NCBI GenBank assembly: GCA_910579055.1
Contig: CAJTSU010000001.1
Location: 8,605 to 50,942 of the forward strand
Reading direction: 5' to 3'
Length of the DNA stretch: 42,338 nt
Origin: an uncultured Mailhella sp.
GTDB lineage: Bacteria > Desulfobacterota > Desulfovibrionia > Desulfovibrionales > Desulfovibrionaceae
Part shown: positions 31,948 to 40,399 of the stretch, one piece after another
Numbering within the stretch: the stretch's first letter is position 1
Layout of the letters: each line of letters opens with the position of its first letter
Translations under genes and position numbers: made by a program
The notes under the pieces: model-generated
What the model was told of the DNA's origin: nothing
Database searches by the model: none
Seen by the model: the letters and a program-made list of their open reading frames with translations, nothing else

Positions 31948-33231
31948 CTAGCGGGATTTTTTGCCGGACTTGGGCTTGCCGCCCGTCTTGGGCCGGGCTT
32001 CGGACTTCGCGGGCGCTTTGGGCGCGGCTTCGGCCTTTGGCGCTTCCTTCGGCTCCTCAACGGGGGACGCCGGTTCGGACGCCGCCGCGGAAGCCTTCAC
32101 CCTGGCAGGAGCAGGTTTCGGGGCTTCAGCCCCGGGCGCGGGTTTGGCGGGTTTGGAAGCTGCTTCCTGAGCGATTTCAGGCGCACCCTCCACAGCATGT
32201 TTCACCACCTGTCTGATATCCAGAGAGACAGGACAGCTCACCACACAGCGCCCACAGCCCACACAGGAGTATTCCCCGTTGTAGCTCTGCGGGTAATAGC
32301 TGAACTTGTGGCTGATGCGGTTGCGCATGCGCTTGAACTTTTCCGCGCGGGGGTTATGCCCGCTGGTTTCCAGCGTGAACAGGGGGGACATGCAGGAATC
32401 CCAGCTGCGGATGCGCCGCCCGTCAAGCTGCGAGCCTTCATCAGTGATGGTGAAGCACTGGCAAGTCGGGCACAGATAGGTGCAGGCCCCACAGGACAGA
32501 CACTTTTCCGTTTCCTTGATCCAGAATGCCTCATCACGGAAGCGGGCCGCGACTCTGGCCGGAATATTCTCCAGAGTGCTGGGCGCGCCGAGCGAGGCTT
32601 CCGCCTTCCGATGCGCGGCCTCCGCTTCGTCCTTTTTATCCTCACCGGAGGCAAACCCCGCGGTTTCAAGCAGCTTTGCCCCCTTTTCCGTCACGGATTC
32701 AAGCACAAAGCCGCCGTCCACGGCGGTGAACAGAATATCGGAACCCTCGCGTCCGGCAGGGGACCCGCCCACCCAATGACAGAAGCAGGTAGCGAACGCC
32801 GTGGGGCAGGCCTGGGAAACAATCACCAGAGCATCGCGCCTGGCGGCGTAATACGGGTCCTTGAATGTACCCTCGAGATAGGGGCGATCCAGCACCACAA
32901 AGCCTCTGGCGTCACAAGGGCGGCCACCGAACAGCAGCGTGGGGACATCGCCGCAGGGGGCTTCCAGCGAGGTATTCAACCGGGCCGGATCTTCCGCGTC
33001 CTTGGTCGAGGTGAAACGCACCAGGGTTTCACTGTGGGGAATAGCCGCGCCCTTGGGAGACGCCGTGGCGCGGCGCAGAAGTTCATCCATATCCGTCAGC
33101 TCGTCCGCCGTGTGCGGGCGGAACATCACACTGCGGCCTTCCTTGCGGGGAGCCAGCACGCGATAATCCGCGGCCAGCTTTTTCAGCCAGCCAAGGAGGG
33201 CGTCCGGAGCGGCAAAGTAGAAGGTGCTCAT
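31948..33231 (-). CDS. flxB: 4Fe-4S protein, FlxB-like, with low-complexity tail
   Basis: Iron-sulfur subunit of 427 residues related to hydrogenase beta/AsrA-type proteins. The N-terminal part (LLGWLKKLAADYRVLAP) carries the family domain; two [4Fe-4S] motifs follow: CLSCGACTYLCPTCQC and CVGCGRCVVSCPV. The last 80 or so residues are almost only Ala, Pro, Lys, Glu and Ser (PAPGAEAPKPAPARV and similar), an unusual disordered tail ending in SGKKSR. It overlaps the gene before it by four bases (ATGA), so translation is coupled. It presumably hands electrons between FlxA and the Flx/Hdr core. Confidence 0.87.
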   Translation of the reverse strand: MSTFYFAAPDALLGWLKKLAADYRVLAPRKEGRSVMFRPHTADELTDMDELLRRATASPKGAAIPHSETLVRFTSTKDAEDPARLNTSLEAPCGDVPTLLFGGRPCDARGFVVLDRPYLEGTFKDPYYAARRDALVIVSQACPTAFATCFCHWVGGSPAGREGSDILFTAVDGGFVLESVTEKGAKLLETAGFASGEDKKDEAEAAHRKAEASLGAPSTLENIPARVAARFRDEAFWIKETEKCLSCGACTYLCPTCQCFTITDEGSQLDGRRIRSWDSCMSPLFTLETSGHNPRAEKFKRMRNRISHKFSYYPQSYNGEYSCVGCGRCVVSCPVSLDIRQVVKHAVEGAPEIAQEAASKPAKPAPGAEAPKPAPARVKASAAASEPASPVEEPKEAPKAEAAPKAPAKSEARPKTGGKPKSGKKSR

Positions 33232-34694
33232 GACAGCTCATGCTCCTTGATATTGGGTTCTTCCACCTGGTAGGCGAGCAGCGGCGGCACGCCGTTTACG
33301 TCCATGCCCGCGCCGTAGCCGAAGATCTGCTTGATCTTGCGGCCGAACTGCTGCTTGAGCGCAAAAACAGGAATGCCCATGGGGCAGGCCCGCTGGCACT
33401 CGCCGCAGCCCGTGCAGCGCCCGGCCAGATGCTGGGCGTGGATGAGCTGGAAGAAGAGCTTCTGCACCACATCGTCTTCTTTGGTCAGCCAGGCGGGATC
33501 GCGCGCGTCGGAAACGCAGTGATCGCGGCACACGCACATGGGGCATGCGCTGCGGCAGGCATGGCAGCTGATGCAGCGTTCCATCTGACCTTTCCAGAAG
33601 CCCATGCGCTCTTCCAGCGGCAGATCGTCGAGGAAGCGCAGCGCGCCGGAACGGCCGTCAGCGGGAGCCATGGGTTCCGTCACCCTGGGGCCGACGAACA
33701 CATCAGACAATACCGCGTTGGGGTTGGTGCACTGGCGGCATTTGTCCTGCGCCGCGTCCTGCATGGACACGGTATATTCGCGGCCGGCCGCCGTCACCCT
33801 GATGGTGTTGCCGGAGCAGTTCACGTTCTCGATGGCCACGCCTTCGGGCATCTTTTCCAACACGCGGTTCAAGTCGACTGTGCCGTTGCAGCCCATGCCG
33901 AAAATGGTCACGTCATCTTTCTCGATGAGCTTCTCGGCCAGCAGTTCGATTACGCCCTTGCTGTCGCAGCCCTTGACCACCACGCCGATCTTGCGGCCCT
34001 TGTACTGGGGCAGGAAGTTGGCGAGGTTGTGCACGTTGAACGGCCCCCACACCAGCTGATCCACTTCCTCCGGAGTCTGCATGAACACGGGTTCCGTGTG
34101 CAGGGCGTCGAAGCCGGGTTTCCAGCCAAGCACGCCTTCCAGCCCTTCGGCCAGGGCCTTTTTAATGGCTTCCCTGAGTTCGGGCAGAGAGGGATTCGCG
34201 CCGCAGCCCAAAGGACGGATGGGTTCCAGACGCTTTTCCGGCGCGGAGAAGGGCATATCATAACGCGGGGTCACGTCCGCCCACTTCGGCGCGGGGCCGA
34301 GCCTGTGGATGCGTTCGGTGAATGAGGTTACCACTTCCTTCCAGCGCTGACCTTCAGAGGCGGAAACCCAAGTGTACTCGAAACGGGCCGGGTCGATGCC
34401 CACGATGGGCAGGAATTCCTTGAGAATTTCCAGACGGCGGCGGGCATAGAAGTTGCCGGCGGAGTAATGGCAGTCGCGGGGGTGACAGCCGGAAACCAGC
34501 ACGCCGTCCGCGCCGTTCATCAACGCCTTGAGTACGAAAAGAGGGTTGACGCGTCCCGAACAGGGGACGCGGATAATGCGCAGATCCGTGGGCTGGGTGG
34601 CGCGGGCCGTTCCCGCTGTATCCGCCCCGCCATAGGAGCACCAGTTGCACAGAAAGCCCACGATACGGAGCTCTTTGCCGCTCAGAACTGACAT
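33228..34694 (-). CDS. MvhD/FlxD-like domain fused to FlxC-like 4Fe-4S protein
   Basis: A 488-residue protein with two parts. Residues 1 to about 135 are MvhD-like (FLCNWCSYGGADTAG, VPCSGRV, SGCHPRDCHY), the [2Fe-2S] adaptor that docks on HdrA. The rest resembles FlxC and related Fe-S proteins: a middle domain (GVVVKGCDSKGVIELL, FGMGCNGTVDLNRV), then two [4Fe-4S] motifs CISCHACRSACPMC and CTGCGECQRACPMGIP. FlxC and FlxD are, as far as I recall, separate in the best-known Desulfovibrio operon, so this may be a fusion. It overlaps hdrA by 13 bases and flxB by four, so all are translated together. Confidence 0.86.
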   Translation of the reverse strand: MSVLSGKELRIVGFLCNWCSYGGADTAGTARATQPTDLRIIRVPCSGRVNPLFVLKALMNGADGVLVSGCHPRDCHYSAGNFYARRRLEILKEFLPIVGIDPARFEYTWVSASEGQRWKEVVTSFTERIHRLGPAPKWADVTPRYDMPFSAPEKRLEPIRPLGCGANPSLPELREAIKKALAEGLEGVLGWKPGFDALHTEPVFMQTPEEVDQLVWGPFNVHNLANFLPQYKGRKIGVVVKGCDSKGVIELLAEKLIEKDDVTIFGMGCNGTVDLNRVLEKMPEGVAIENVNCSGNTIRVTAAGREYTVSMQDAAQDKCRQCTNPNAVLSDVFVGPRVTEPMAPADGRSGALRFLDDLPLEERMGFWKGQMERCISCHACRSACPMCVCRDHCVSDARDPAWLTKEDDVVQKLFFQLIHAQHLAGRCTGCGECQRACPMGIPVFALKQQFGRKIKQIFGYGAGMDVNGVPPLLAYQVEEPNIKEHELS

Positions 34695-36655
34695 AGGGCG
34701 TTAACCTCCGCGAGAATCTGGTTATCCGTGAAATGCGAAACCTGAATTGCGCCCTGCGGGCAGGTGGCGTTGCACACGCCGCAGCCCTGGCACACGGTTT
34801 CCACCACCTCGGCCTTGGGTTGACCGCGGAAGTCGATCTTCTTGATCGCGCCGTAGGGGCACACGTCGATACATTTGCCGCATCCCACACAACGCTTGAT
34901 ATCCACCTGGGCGATCTGCGGGTCGTTTTCCAGCTTGTCCCTGGAGAACAGCGAAAGCACCTTGGCCGCCGCCGCGCTGCCCTGCGCCACGGACGCCGGA
35001 ATGTCCTTGGCCCCCTGGCATACGCCGGCCAGGTACACGCCCGCCGTGTTGGTTTCCACCGGAGCCAGCTTGACGTGGCGTTCCATGAAGAAGCCATACT
35101 TGTCGTAGGAGATGCGCAGCTTTTCAGCCAGTTCCCCGGCTCCGTGCGCGCCTTCGATGCCCACGGCCAGCACCACCAGATCCGCTTCCACTTCCACCGG
35201 CTCGCCCAGCAGGGTGTCGGCGGCGCGCAGGATATAGCCCAGACTGCCGTCAGCGCGCTGAATGGGCTGAATGGCGGAAACGCGGCCGCGCACATACTGC
35301 ACGCCGTATTCCTCCACCGCGCGGCGGGTGAACTCGTCATACATCTTGCCCGGCGCGCGAATGTCCATGTAAAACACGAAGGAACGCGATTCCGGCATGT
35401 GATCCCTGGTCAAAATGGCCTGTTTGGCCGTGTACATGCAGCAGAAGCCCGAACAATAGGGGCGGTCGATGGAACGGTCGCGCGAGCCCACACACTGGAT
35501 AAAGGCCACCACACGGGGTTCCCTGCCGTCCGAGGGGCGCTTGACGTGCCCGGCGGTGGGGCCGTTGGCGGAGAGCATGCGCTCATATTGAAGGCTGGTG
35601 ATCACGTCGGGGAAGCGCCCGCCGCCGTATTCGCCCATAATCGTCCAGTCCATGAGGTCGTAGCCCGTGGCCGCAACCACCGCGCCCACCTGTTCGGTGA
35701 CGATCTCGTCCTTCATTTCATAATTAATGGCCCCGGAAGGACAAACCTTGGCACATATGCCGCACTTGCCCGTGGTGAGCTTGCGGCAGAAGCGCGGGTC
35801 AATCACAGCCTTCTTGGGAATGGCCTGCGGGAAGGGGATGTTGATGGCCGTGGTTTCACCCACGCATTCATTGAAAGCGTCGGGCGAATGCCTGGCCGGG
35901 CATTTTTCCGTGCAGGCACCGCAGCCGGTGCACTTTTCCCAATCCACATACGCGGTTTTCTTGCGGATGGTCACGGTGAAGTTGCCCACAAAGCCGGAAA
36001 TGCTCTCCACCTCGGAATAGGCGTAGAGCTTGATTTTCGGGTGCTGAGCAACATCCACCATCTTGGGCGAGAGCACGCAGCTGGAGCAGTCCACCGTGGG
36101 GAAGGTCTTGTCCAGCTTGGCCATTTTGCCGCCGATGGTACTTTCACGCTCCACCATCACCACGTCGATGCCGCCGTCCGCGCAATCCAGCGCGGCCTGA
36201 ATGCCCGCCACACCGCCGCCGATGACCAGCACGCGCTTGGTCACGTCGAACTTCCTGGAATGCAGGGGCGCGTCGCGGCGCAGCTTTTCCACCGCCAGAC
36301 GCACCAGTTCGGCGGCCTTGTTGGTGTTGGCCTCGCGGTCCTTGCCGATCCACGACACATGCTCGCGGATATTGGCCATTTCAAACATGTAACGGTTCAG
36401 CCCCGCGCGTTCCACCGTGCGGCGGAAGGTCTGCTCGTGCATGCGCGGCGAGCAGGAGGCCACCACCACACCGTCCAGACCGTACTTTTTGATGGCGTCC
36501 ACGATATTGTCCTGCCCCGGTTCGGAGCAGGTGTACATGGAATCTTCCGCATGGGCCACATCGGGATAGGTCAGCGCGATGCGCGCCACCTCGGCCGTGT
36601 CCACCGTGGCTTCAATATTACTGCCGCAGTGGCAGACAAAAACGCCTATCTTCAT
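34682..36655 (-). CDS. hdrA: heterodisulfide reductase-like subunit A
   Basis: The flavin-bifurcating core of the complex, 657 residues, normal for short HdrA. The N-terminal domain opens with GVFVCHCGSNIEA; the FAD-binding motif is VLVIGGGVAGIQAALD; the cluster motifs are CTGCGACTEKCP, CGICAKVCPSGA, CVGCGKCIDVCPYGA and CQGCGVCNATCPQGA. It works in the cytosol with HdrBC and the Flx subunits. It overlaps hdrB by four bases (ATGA) and the MvhD-like gene by 13. The usual HdrA partner for ferredoxin is encoded elsewhere. Confidence 0.94.
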   Translation of the reverse strand: MKIGVFVCHCGSNIEATVDTAEVARIALTYPDVAHAEDSMYTCSEPGQDNIVDAIKKYGLDGVVVASCSPRMHEQTFRRTVERAGLNRYMFEMANIREHVSWIGKDREANTNKAAELVRLAVEKLRRDAPLHSRKFDVTKRVLVIGGGVAGIQAALDCADGGIDVVMVERESTIGGKMAKLDKTFPTVDCSSCVLSPKMVDVAQHPKIKLYAYSEVESISGFVGNFTVTIRKKTAYVDWEKCTGCGACTEKCPARHSPDAFNECVGETTAINIPFPQAIPKKAVIDPRFCRKLTTGKCGICAKVCPSGAINYEMKDEIVTEQVGAVVAATGYDLMDWTIMGEYGGGRFPDVITSLQYERMLSANGPTAGHVKRPSDGREPRVVAFIQCVGSRDRSIDRPYCSGFCCMYTAKQAILTRDHMPESRSFVFYMDIRAPGKMYDEFTRRAVEEYGVQYVRGRVSAIQPIQRADGSLGYILRAADTLLGEPVEVEADLVVLAVGIEGAHGAGELAEKLRISYDKYGFFMERHVKLAPVETNTAGVYLAGVCQGAKDIPASVAQGSAAAAKVLSLFSRDKLENDPQIAQVDIKRCVGCGKCIDVCPYGAIKKIDFRGQPKAEVVETVCQGCGVCNATCPQGAIQVSHFTDNQILAEVNALCQF

Positions 36656-37614
36656 GACGCGGCTCCTTCTTCGGATTCAGCCTTCCCCATCGCGGCGCGG
36701 GCCGCTTCGGCGGCGGCATCGATCCGCGCCTTGCGGCGTTTGGCGACGAGTTGGAGGAAAGGCGCGGGGTCCACGGCGAGCTTGTCCAGCTTCAACGTAT
36801 CATCAGGCAGGCCGAAGGCCAGCCCCATGAGCTGCGTATAGTAGAACACGGGCAGCCTGAACTTGAGACGCATCTGACGCTCCGCCTGCCCCTGCCGCAA
36901 ATCCAGATTCATGTGGCAGAGCGGGCAGGCCGTCACCACGGCATCCGCGCCAAACGCCCTGGCCGTGGACAGAATGCGGCCGGAAAGCGATCCGGTCACG
37001 TCCTGCCGGGCCACGCCCATGGCCGCGCCGCAGCATTCCGTCTTGAGCGGAAAATCCACCACTTCGGCCCCGAGGGCTTCCATGATTTTGTCCATGGCGG
37101 TGGGATTTTCCGGATCGTCAAACTGCATCACGTCGGCGGGGCGGCTCATCAGGCAGCCGTAATACGTGGCGATCTTCACGCCTTCCAGCGGGAGCGTCAC
37201 ACGGGACTTGATGGCTTCCGGCCCGATCCGCTCCAGGATGATCTGAAGCACGGAATAGGTTTCAGGCAGTTCCGCCGCATTTTCCACAGTAGGGGTGTCC
37301 AGCAGGGCGTCCACCTTGGACTTGAACGACGCATCCTGCATGCGATGACGGGCCAGCTTGAGGTTGGCAAGGCAACTCGGGCAGGGCGTCACCACGCCCG
37401 TTGCGCCGGTGCGCGCTACCTGCTTGAAGTTACGGGCCGCCAAAGCTCCGGACAATACGGTGTCCATGGCATGGGCCGGGGTGGAGCCGCAGCAGTTCCA
37501 ATCCTCTATTTCAGCAAATTCAAGGCCGAGTGCCCTGCACACGGCGCGGGTGGAGGATTCGTATTCCTTTGAGGTGCCGTGGCCGGAGCAACCGGGATAA
37601 TAGGCGAGCTTCAC
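36652..37614 (-). CDS. hdrB: heterodisulfide reductase-like subunit B
   Basis: Catalytic subunit for disulfide reduction, 320 residues, with two cysteine-rich CCG domains. The first reads YYPGCSGHGTSKEYES, DWNCCGSTPAHA and CPSCLANLK; the second YYGCLMSRPADV, KTECCGAAMG and CPLCHMNLD. These bind the two unusual [4Fe-4S] clusters at which HdrB splits disulfides. In sulfate reducers the partner is thought to be DsrC trisulfide or a similar thiol, not CoM-S-S-CoB. It overlaps hdrC by four bases. Confidence 0.94.
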   Translation of the reverse strand: MKLAYYPGCSGHGTSKEYESSTRAVCRALGLEFAEIEDWNCCGSTPAHAMDTVLSGALAARNFKQVARTGATGVVTPCPSCLANLKLARHRMQDASFKSKVDALLDTPTVENAAELPETYSVLQIILERIGPEAIKSRVTLPLEGVKIATYYGCLMSRPADVMQFDDPENPTAMDKIMEALGAEVVDFPLKTECCGAAMGVARQDVTGSLSGRILSTARAFGADAVVTACPLCHMNLDLRQGQAERQMRLKFRLPVFYYTQLMGLAFGLPDDTLKLDKLAVDPAPFLQLVAKRRKARIDAAAEAARAAMGKAESEEGAAS

Positions 37615-38180
37615 TGCCGGCCCTCCTTCTTCGTTTCAGCATAGCGCTTGAAAATGCGGGCGACTTCATCACGCCCCTGAATGCAGCTGGGCAGGAAGGG
37701 CAGTTTACCCTTGAGCAGCGCGGCGGGAGCCATGTCCATGTTGCCCCAGCCCCGGCCGGTGCGCATCATGTAGTCGGCCATGACGCCGATCTCGAAAGAA
37801 CGGCCGGTCAGCTTCACCGTGTCAAGGAAAGACTTCCAGAACGACTCGATGGGCCGATCCTGGACGAGGCCCTCGCGCCGGGCCATGTGCCGCAGCGTCT
37901 CCATGACGCGGGCCACATCAATGTTATTGGGACAGCGCGCTGTGCAGGTGGAGCAGGAAAGGCAGAGCCACAGCGACTTGTTGCGCAGAGCTTCGTCCTT
38001 CAAACCAAGCTGCACGGCCCGCATGATCTGACTCACCTGCCGGTCGTAGAAACCGGCGCCGGGACACCCGGCGGTGCAGTTGCCGCACTGGTAGCAGGTG
38101 GAAATGTTCTGGCCGCTCTCTTCTTCCACTTCATGAAGGAAGCCCGCGTCCCGAACCTGATCGAGCCTGATGCTTGCCAT
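37611..38180 (-). CDS. hdrC: heterodisulfide reductase-like subunit C
   Basis: Electron-transfer subunit between HdrA and HdrB, 189 residues, with two [4Fe-4S] motifs CYQCGNCTAGCP and CLSCSTCTARCP. The ATG at 38180 is chosen because GAGGACAAC lies before it and the protein starts with the usual MASIRLDQ; an in-frame start at 38336 would add 52 residues with no family likeness. It is the first gene of the operon hdrC-hdrB-hdrA-flxDC-flxB-flxA. In known Desulfovibrio an alcohol dehydrogenase gene sits just upstream; here there is none. Confidence 0.92.
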   Translation of the reverse strand: MASIRLDQVRDAGFLHEVEEESGQNISTCYQCGNCTAGCPGAGFYDRQVSQIMRAVQLGLKDEALRNKSLWLCLSCSTCTARCPNNIDVARVMETLRHMARREGLVQDRPIESFWKSFLDTVKLTGRSFEIGVMADYMMRTGRGWGNMDMAPAALLKGKLPFLPSCIQGRDEVARIFKRYAETKKEGRQ

Positions 38181-38689
38181 AGAGTTGTCCTCTTGGTGGA
38201 GTGTTGCCGCGCCTCCACGCGCAAAGAACGGCCCGAGAACGGGCCGCAGCAGCGCAGAAGGACGGACAGCGTCTTGACGGGGAGTTTCGTGAAAGACGCC
38301 CGCATGACAGTCCTGAAACCTTGTACAGTGAAGCACAGAATCGTCAACAAGTCCAGAGAATCCGCTACAATTTCACAAAAAGAGACGCGGATGGGGGTTC
38401 CCTTCCCGCCTCACGGGCCTTACTCACCGCCTGTATACGTATGGATATGTTCTGCCGGGCCGTGTTCGGGCAAATTTTTCAAAGCAGAGCAACGTGACAG
38501 AACTTCTGCCTGGCCCGGGGCGTCGCCGCTATTGCTTTGCTGATTTTGCCAGCAACCTCGAAAATCGTGAGTTGACACAGACCTTACGCGTCACGAATTT
38601 CCCACGGAATGGAGCGCGGCCTCGAATGACTGTCCATGACCATCGGATGGGGATCAATATATTCTTGTGTTTTATTCTTCATATGAGAT
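38181..38689. other. gene-free stretch upstream of hdrC
   Basis: About 510 bases with no gene that I can support. It presumably holds the promoter of the hdr-flx operon on the minus strand: a TTGACG (38342-38347, minus) followed 16 bases later by TACAAG is a weak sigma-70 candidate. No riboswitch, tRNA or repeat family member is visible. Confidence 0.35.
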
Positions 38690-39139
38690 TTACATGTAAC
38701 GATTGGATTGCATGATGGATTCATCAAGTGCAATAATATCACCTATATCATCTATACTATCTCCCTTTTCAACACTTACGCCACCACTTCCAGTAAAATG
38801 CAAACCGAAATACCTGATATTGGAATTCTTATTTTGCTCTTGCAAAATCTCCAATTCACGCAACAAAAAGAGGCTATGCGTGGCAAGCGTTATTTGCATA
38901 ACGTTTGAAAGCTCGACCAAAACCTCCGCAAGTTTTTTAACAAGCTTCGGGTTCAGATTCGTTTCCGGCTCATCCCAAAAAAGCGATGCCCCAGGCCGTA
39001 ACGTATCATTGCACAGCAGATACGCCAGTAAGCCTATTTCTCTGTCTCCTTCCGCTGCAAGATGAGCTTCTACTTCCAGATATTCCGTAACACGCCTTTT
39101 TTGCTGGAGCTGCTCGATCGTAAGTGGAAACGGGCAAGG
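38690..39139 (-). pseudogene. truncated AAA ATPase (OLD/AAA_21-like) C-terminal remnant
   Basis: A minus-strand frame of 149 residues without a proper start reads as the last part of an AAA ATPase: a helical FPLTIEQLQQKRR segment, AAEGDREIGLLAYLL, the Walker B LFWDEPETNLNP, and ITLATHSLFLLRELEIL with the conserved THS. It ends with DDIGDIIALDES. There is a stop codon just upstream (39140-39142) and no Walker A, so at least half of the protein is gone. Base use is AT-rich compared with the flanking genes. Such ATPases are common in phage-defence and mobile loci, and this looks like a leftover of one. Confidence 0.8.
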
Positions 39140-39208
39140 TTATACAGGGAACGAAGGAAGAGAGAACTCGAACAGGAAAACCCAGCGCTCAAACCTTCGC
39201 ACTGCCCC

Positions 39209-40399
39209 TCAGCGCGAAGGAATGGCCTCCAGCGGTTCGGTCAGCAGAAATTCTCCCGCCTCAATCCAGCTCTTGAGCCTTTCCGCCACCTCACGGGACA
39301 TGGTATACGAAGTCAAGGGAGAAGTTTCTATCTCCTGCCCCTCGATCTCAATCTTCCCGGAGCGCAATTCTTCATAACTGACGTGCCTGATTATGCGGCT
39401 GACGCCGTTGGGGTAATCAAGGCCATAATCCTTGACGGGCAGCAGGATATCCGCGTCGGAAACGCCGGTGAACGCCGCCATTTCCGCATTGAGTACAGGG
39501 ATGGGAATGCCCACGCCCACGGCCAGAGTACAGCCGTACCCCAGGAAAGAGTGCCCGCGCAGATAGCGGCCGTCCATGCCCTTGAGATCGCCCTTGAGCA
39601 TGAGCGTGCCGGAACCGGCCAGCGGGATGCCGTTGGGCGCGCGCTTCGGTTCGACCACATGCTGGCTCCCCGCGCCGATGACGTAGCCCACACCTCCACC
39701 GAGGAAAATACGCGTCCCCATGCCTATGGTGCGCAAATACGGGTCATTGAGCAGCGGAGAAAGGCAGCCCGCCGTGGCGTAGTTGGCATTGCGCATACCG
39801 GGCTTGAGCGGCCCCATGTAGGTATAGATGAGCTTTTTCCCCGCGTTTACCGCCACGTTATAGTTCTGGTAGCAGTTACGCGGGTTGACAAGCTGCGCCC
39901 AGGGCAAGTCGGCCAAGGTCACATCCCGCTCAAGAGCGCGGCGCGGATAGCAGTCCGTGCCGTAACTCTCGGCCCGAAGATGCACGGTACGCCCCAGGGC
40001 GAGATCCTCGATCACATGCCCGCCGCCGTATTTGAAACGGCCGGGATGCACCTTGTTCAGCGGATCGTCCTCGGTCGGTTCCGTTGCGCCGATAAAACCG
40101 TCCACAGCGGCGACGCCGCCCGCGCAGGGCACATTGTTGAGCCAGATACGCGAGGCACGAATCACCGGAGGTTCGGGCTGGCCAAAATTGAAAAACAGGC
40201 CGGAAGAGCACATGGGAGAAAACGTGCCCGTGGTCACAACGTCCACTTCTCTGGCCGCAAGTTCCGGCCCCATGTCACGCACGGCCTTGGTCATGGCTTC
40301 CGCCGTGAGCACCACAGCCTTGCCCTGACGAATACGCGCGTTGATCTCCGCGATAGTCTTGATGGTCTTGTGTTTGTCAGCCACGCAATGCCCCGTCAA
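39209..40399 (-). CDS. DUF39 homocysteine-biosynthesis protein (L-aspartate semialdehyde sulfurtransferase)
   Basis: Takes part in making homocysteine directly from aspartate semialdehyde and sulfide in anaerobes (the MA1821-type enzyme of Methanosarcina; homologues in Desulfovibrio). The 396 residues carry the DUF39 pattern: TTGTFSPMCSSGLFFNFGQ, RIWLNNVPCAGGVAAVD, ATEPTEDDPLNK, YGTDCYPRR and IFLGGGVGYVIG. Cysteines C64, C92 and C150 are candidates for the sulfur carrier. The partner NIL/ferredoxin protein often encoded nearby is not in the window. It overlaps the TPR gene upstream by four bases (ATGA), so both are translated together. Confidence 0.88.
   Translation of the reverse strand: MTGHCVADKHKTIKTIAEINARIRQGKAVVLTAEAMTKAVRDMGPELAAREVDVVTTGTFSPMCSSGLFFNFGQPEPPVIRASRIWLNNVPCAGGVAAVDGFIGATEPTEDDPLNKVHPGRFKYGGGHVIEDLALGRTVHLRAESYGTDCYPRRALERDVTLADLPWAQLVNPRNCYQNYNVAVNAGKKLIYTYMGPLKPGMRNANYATAGCLSPLLNDPYLRTIGMGTRIFLGGGVGYVIGAGSQHVVEPKRAPNGIPLAGSGTLMLKGDLKGMDGRYLRGHSFLGYGCTLAVGVGIPIPVLNAEMAAFTGVSDADILLPVKDYGLDYPNGVSRIIRHVSYEELRSGKIEIEGQEIETSPLTSYTMSREVAERLKSWIEAGEFLLTEPLEAIPSR

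Noticed and set aside
34733..36841. Plus-strand open frame of 702 codons opposite hdrA
   Set aside because: Composition is rich in His, Gly and Ala with no motifs; hdrA on the other strand is certain.
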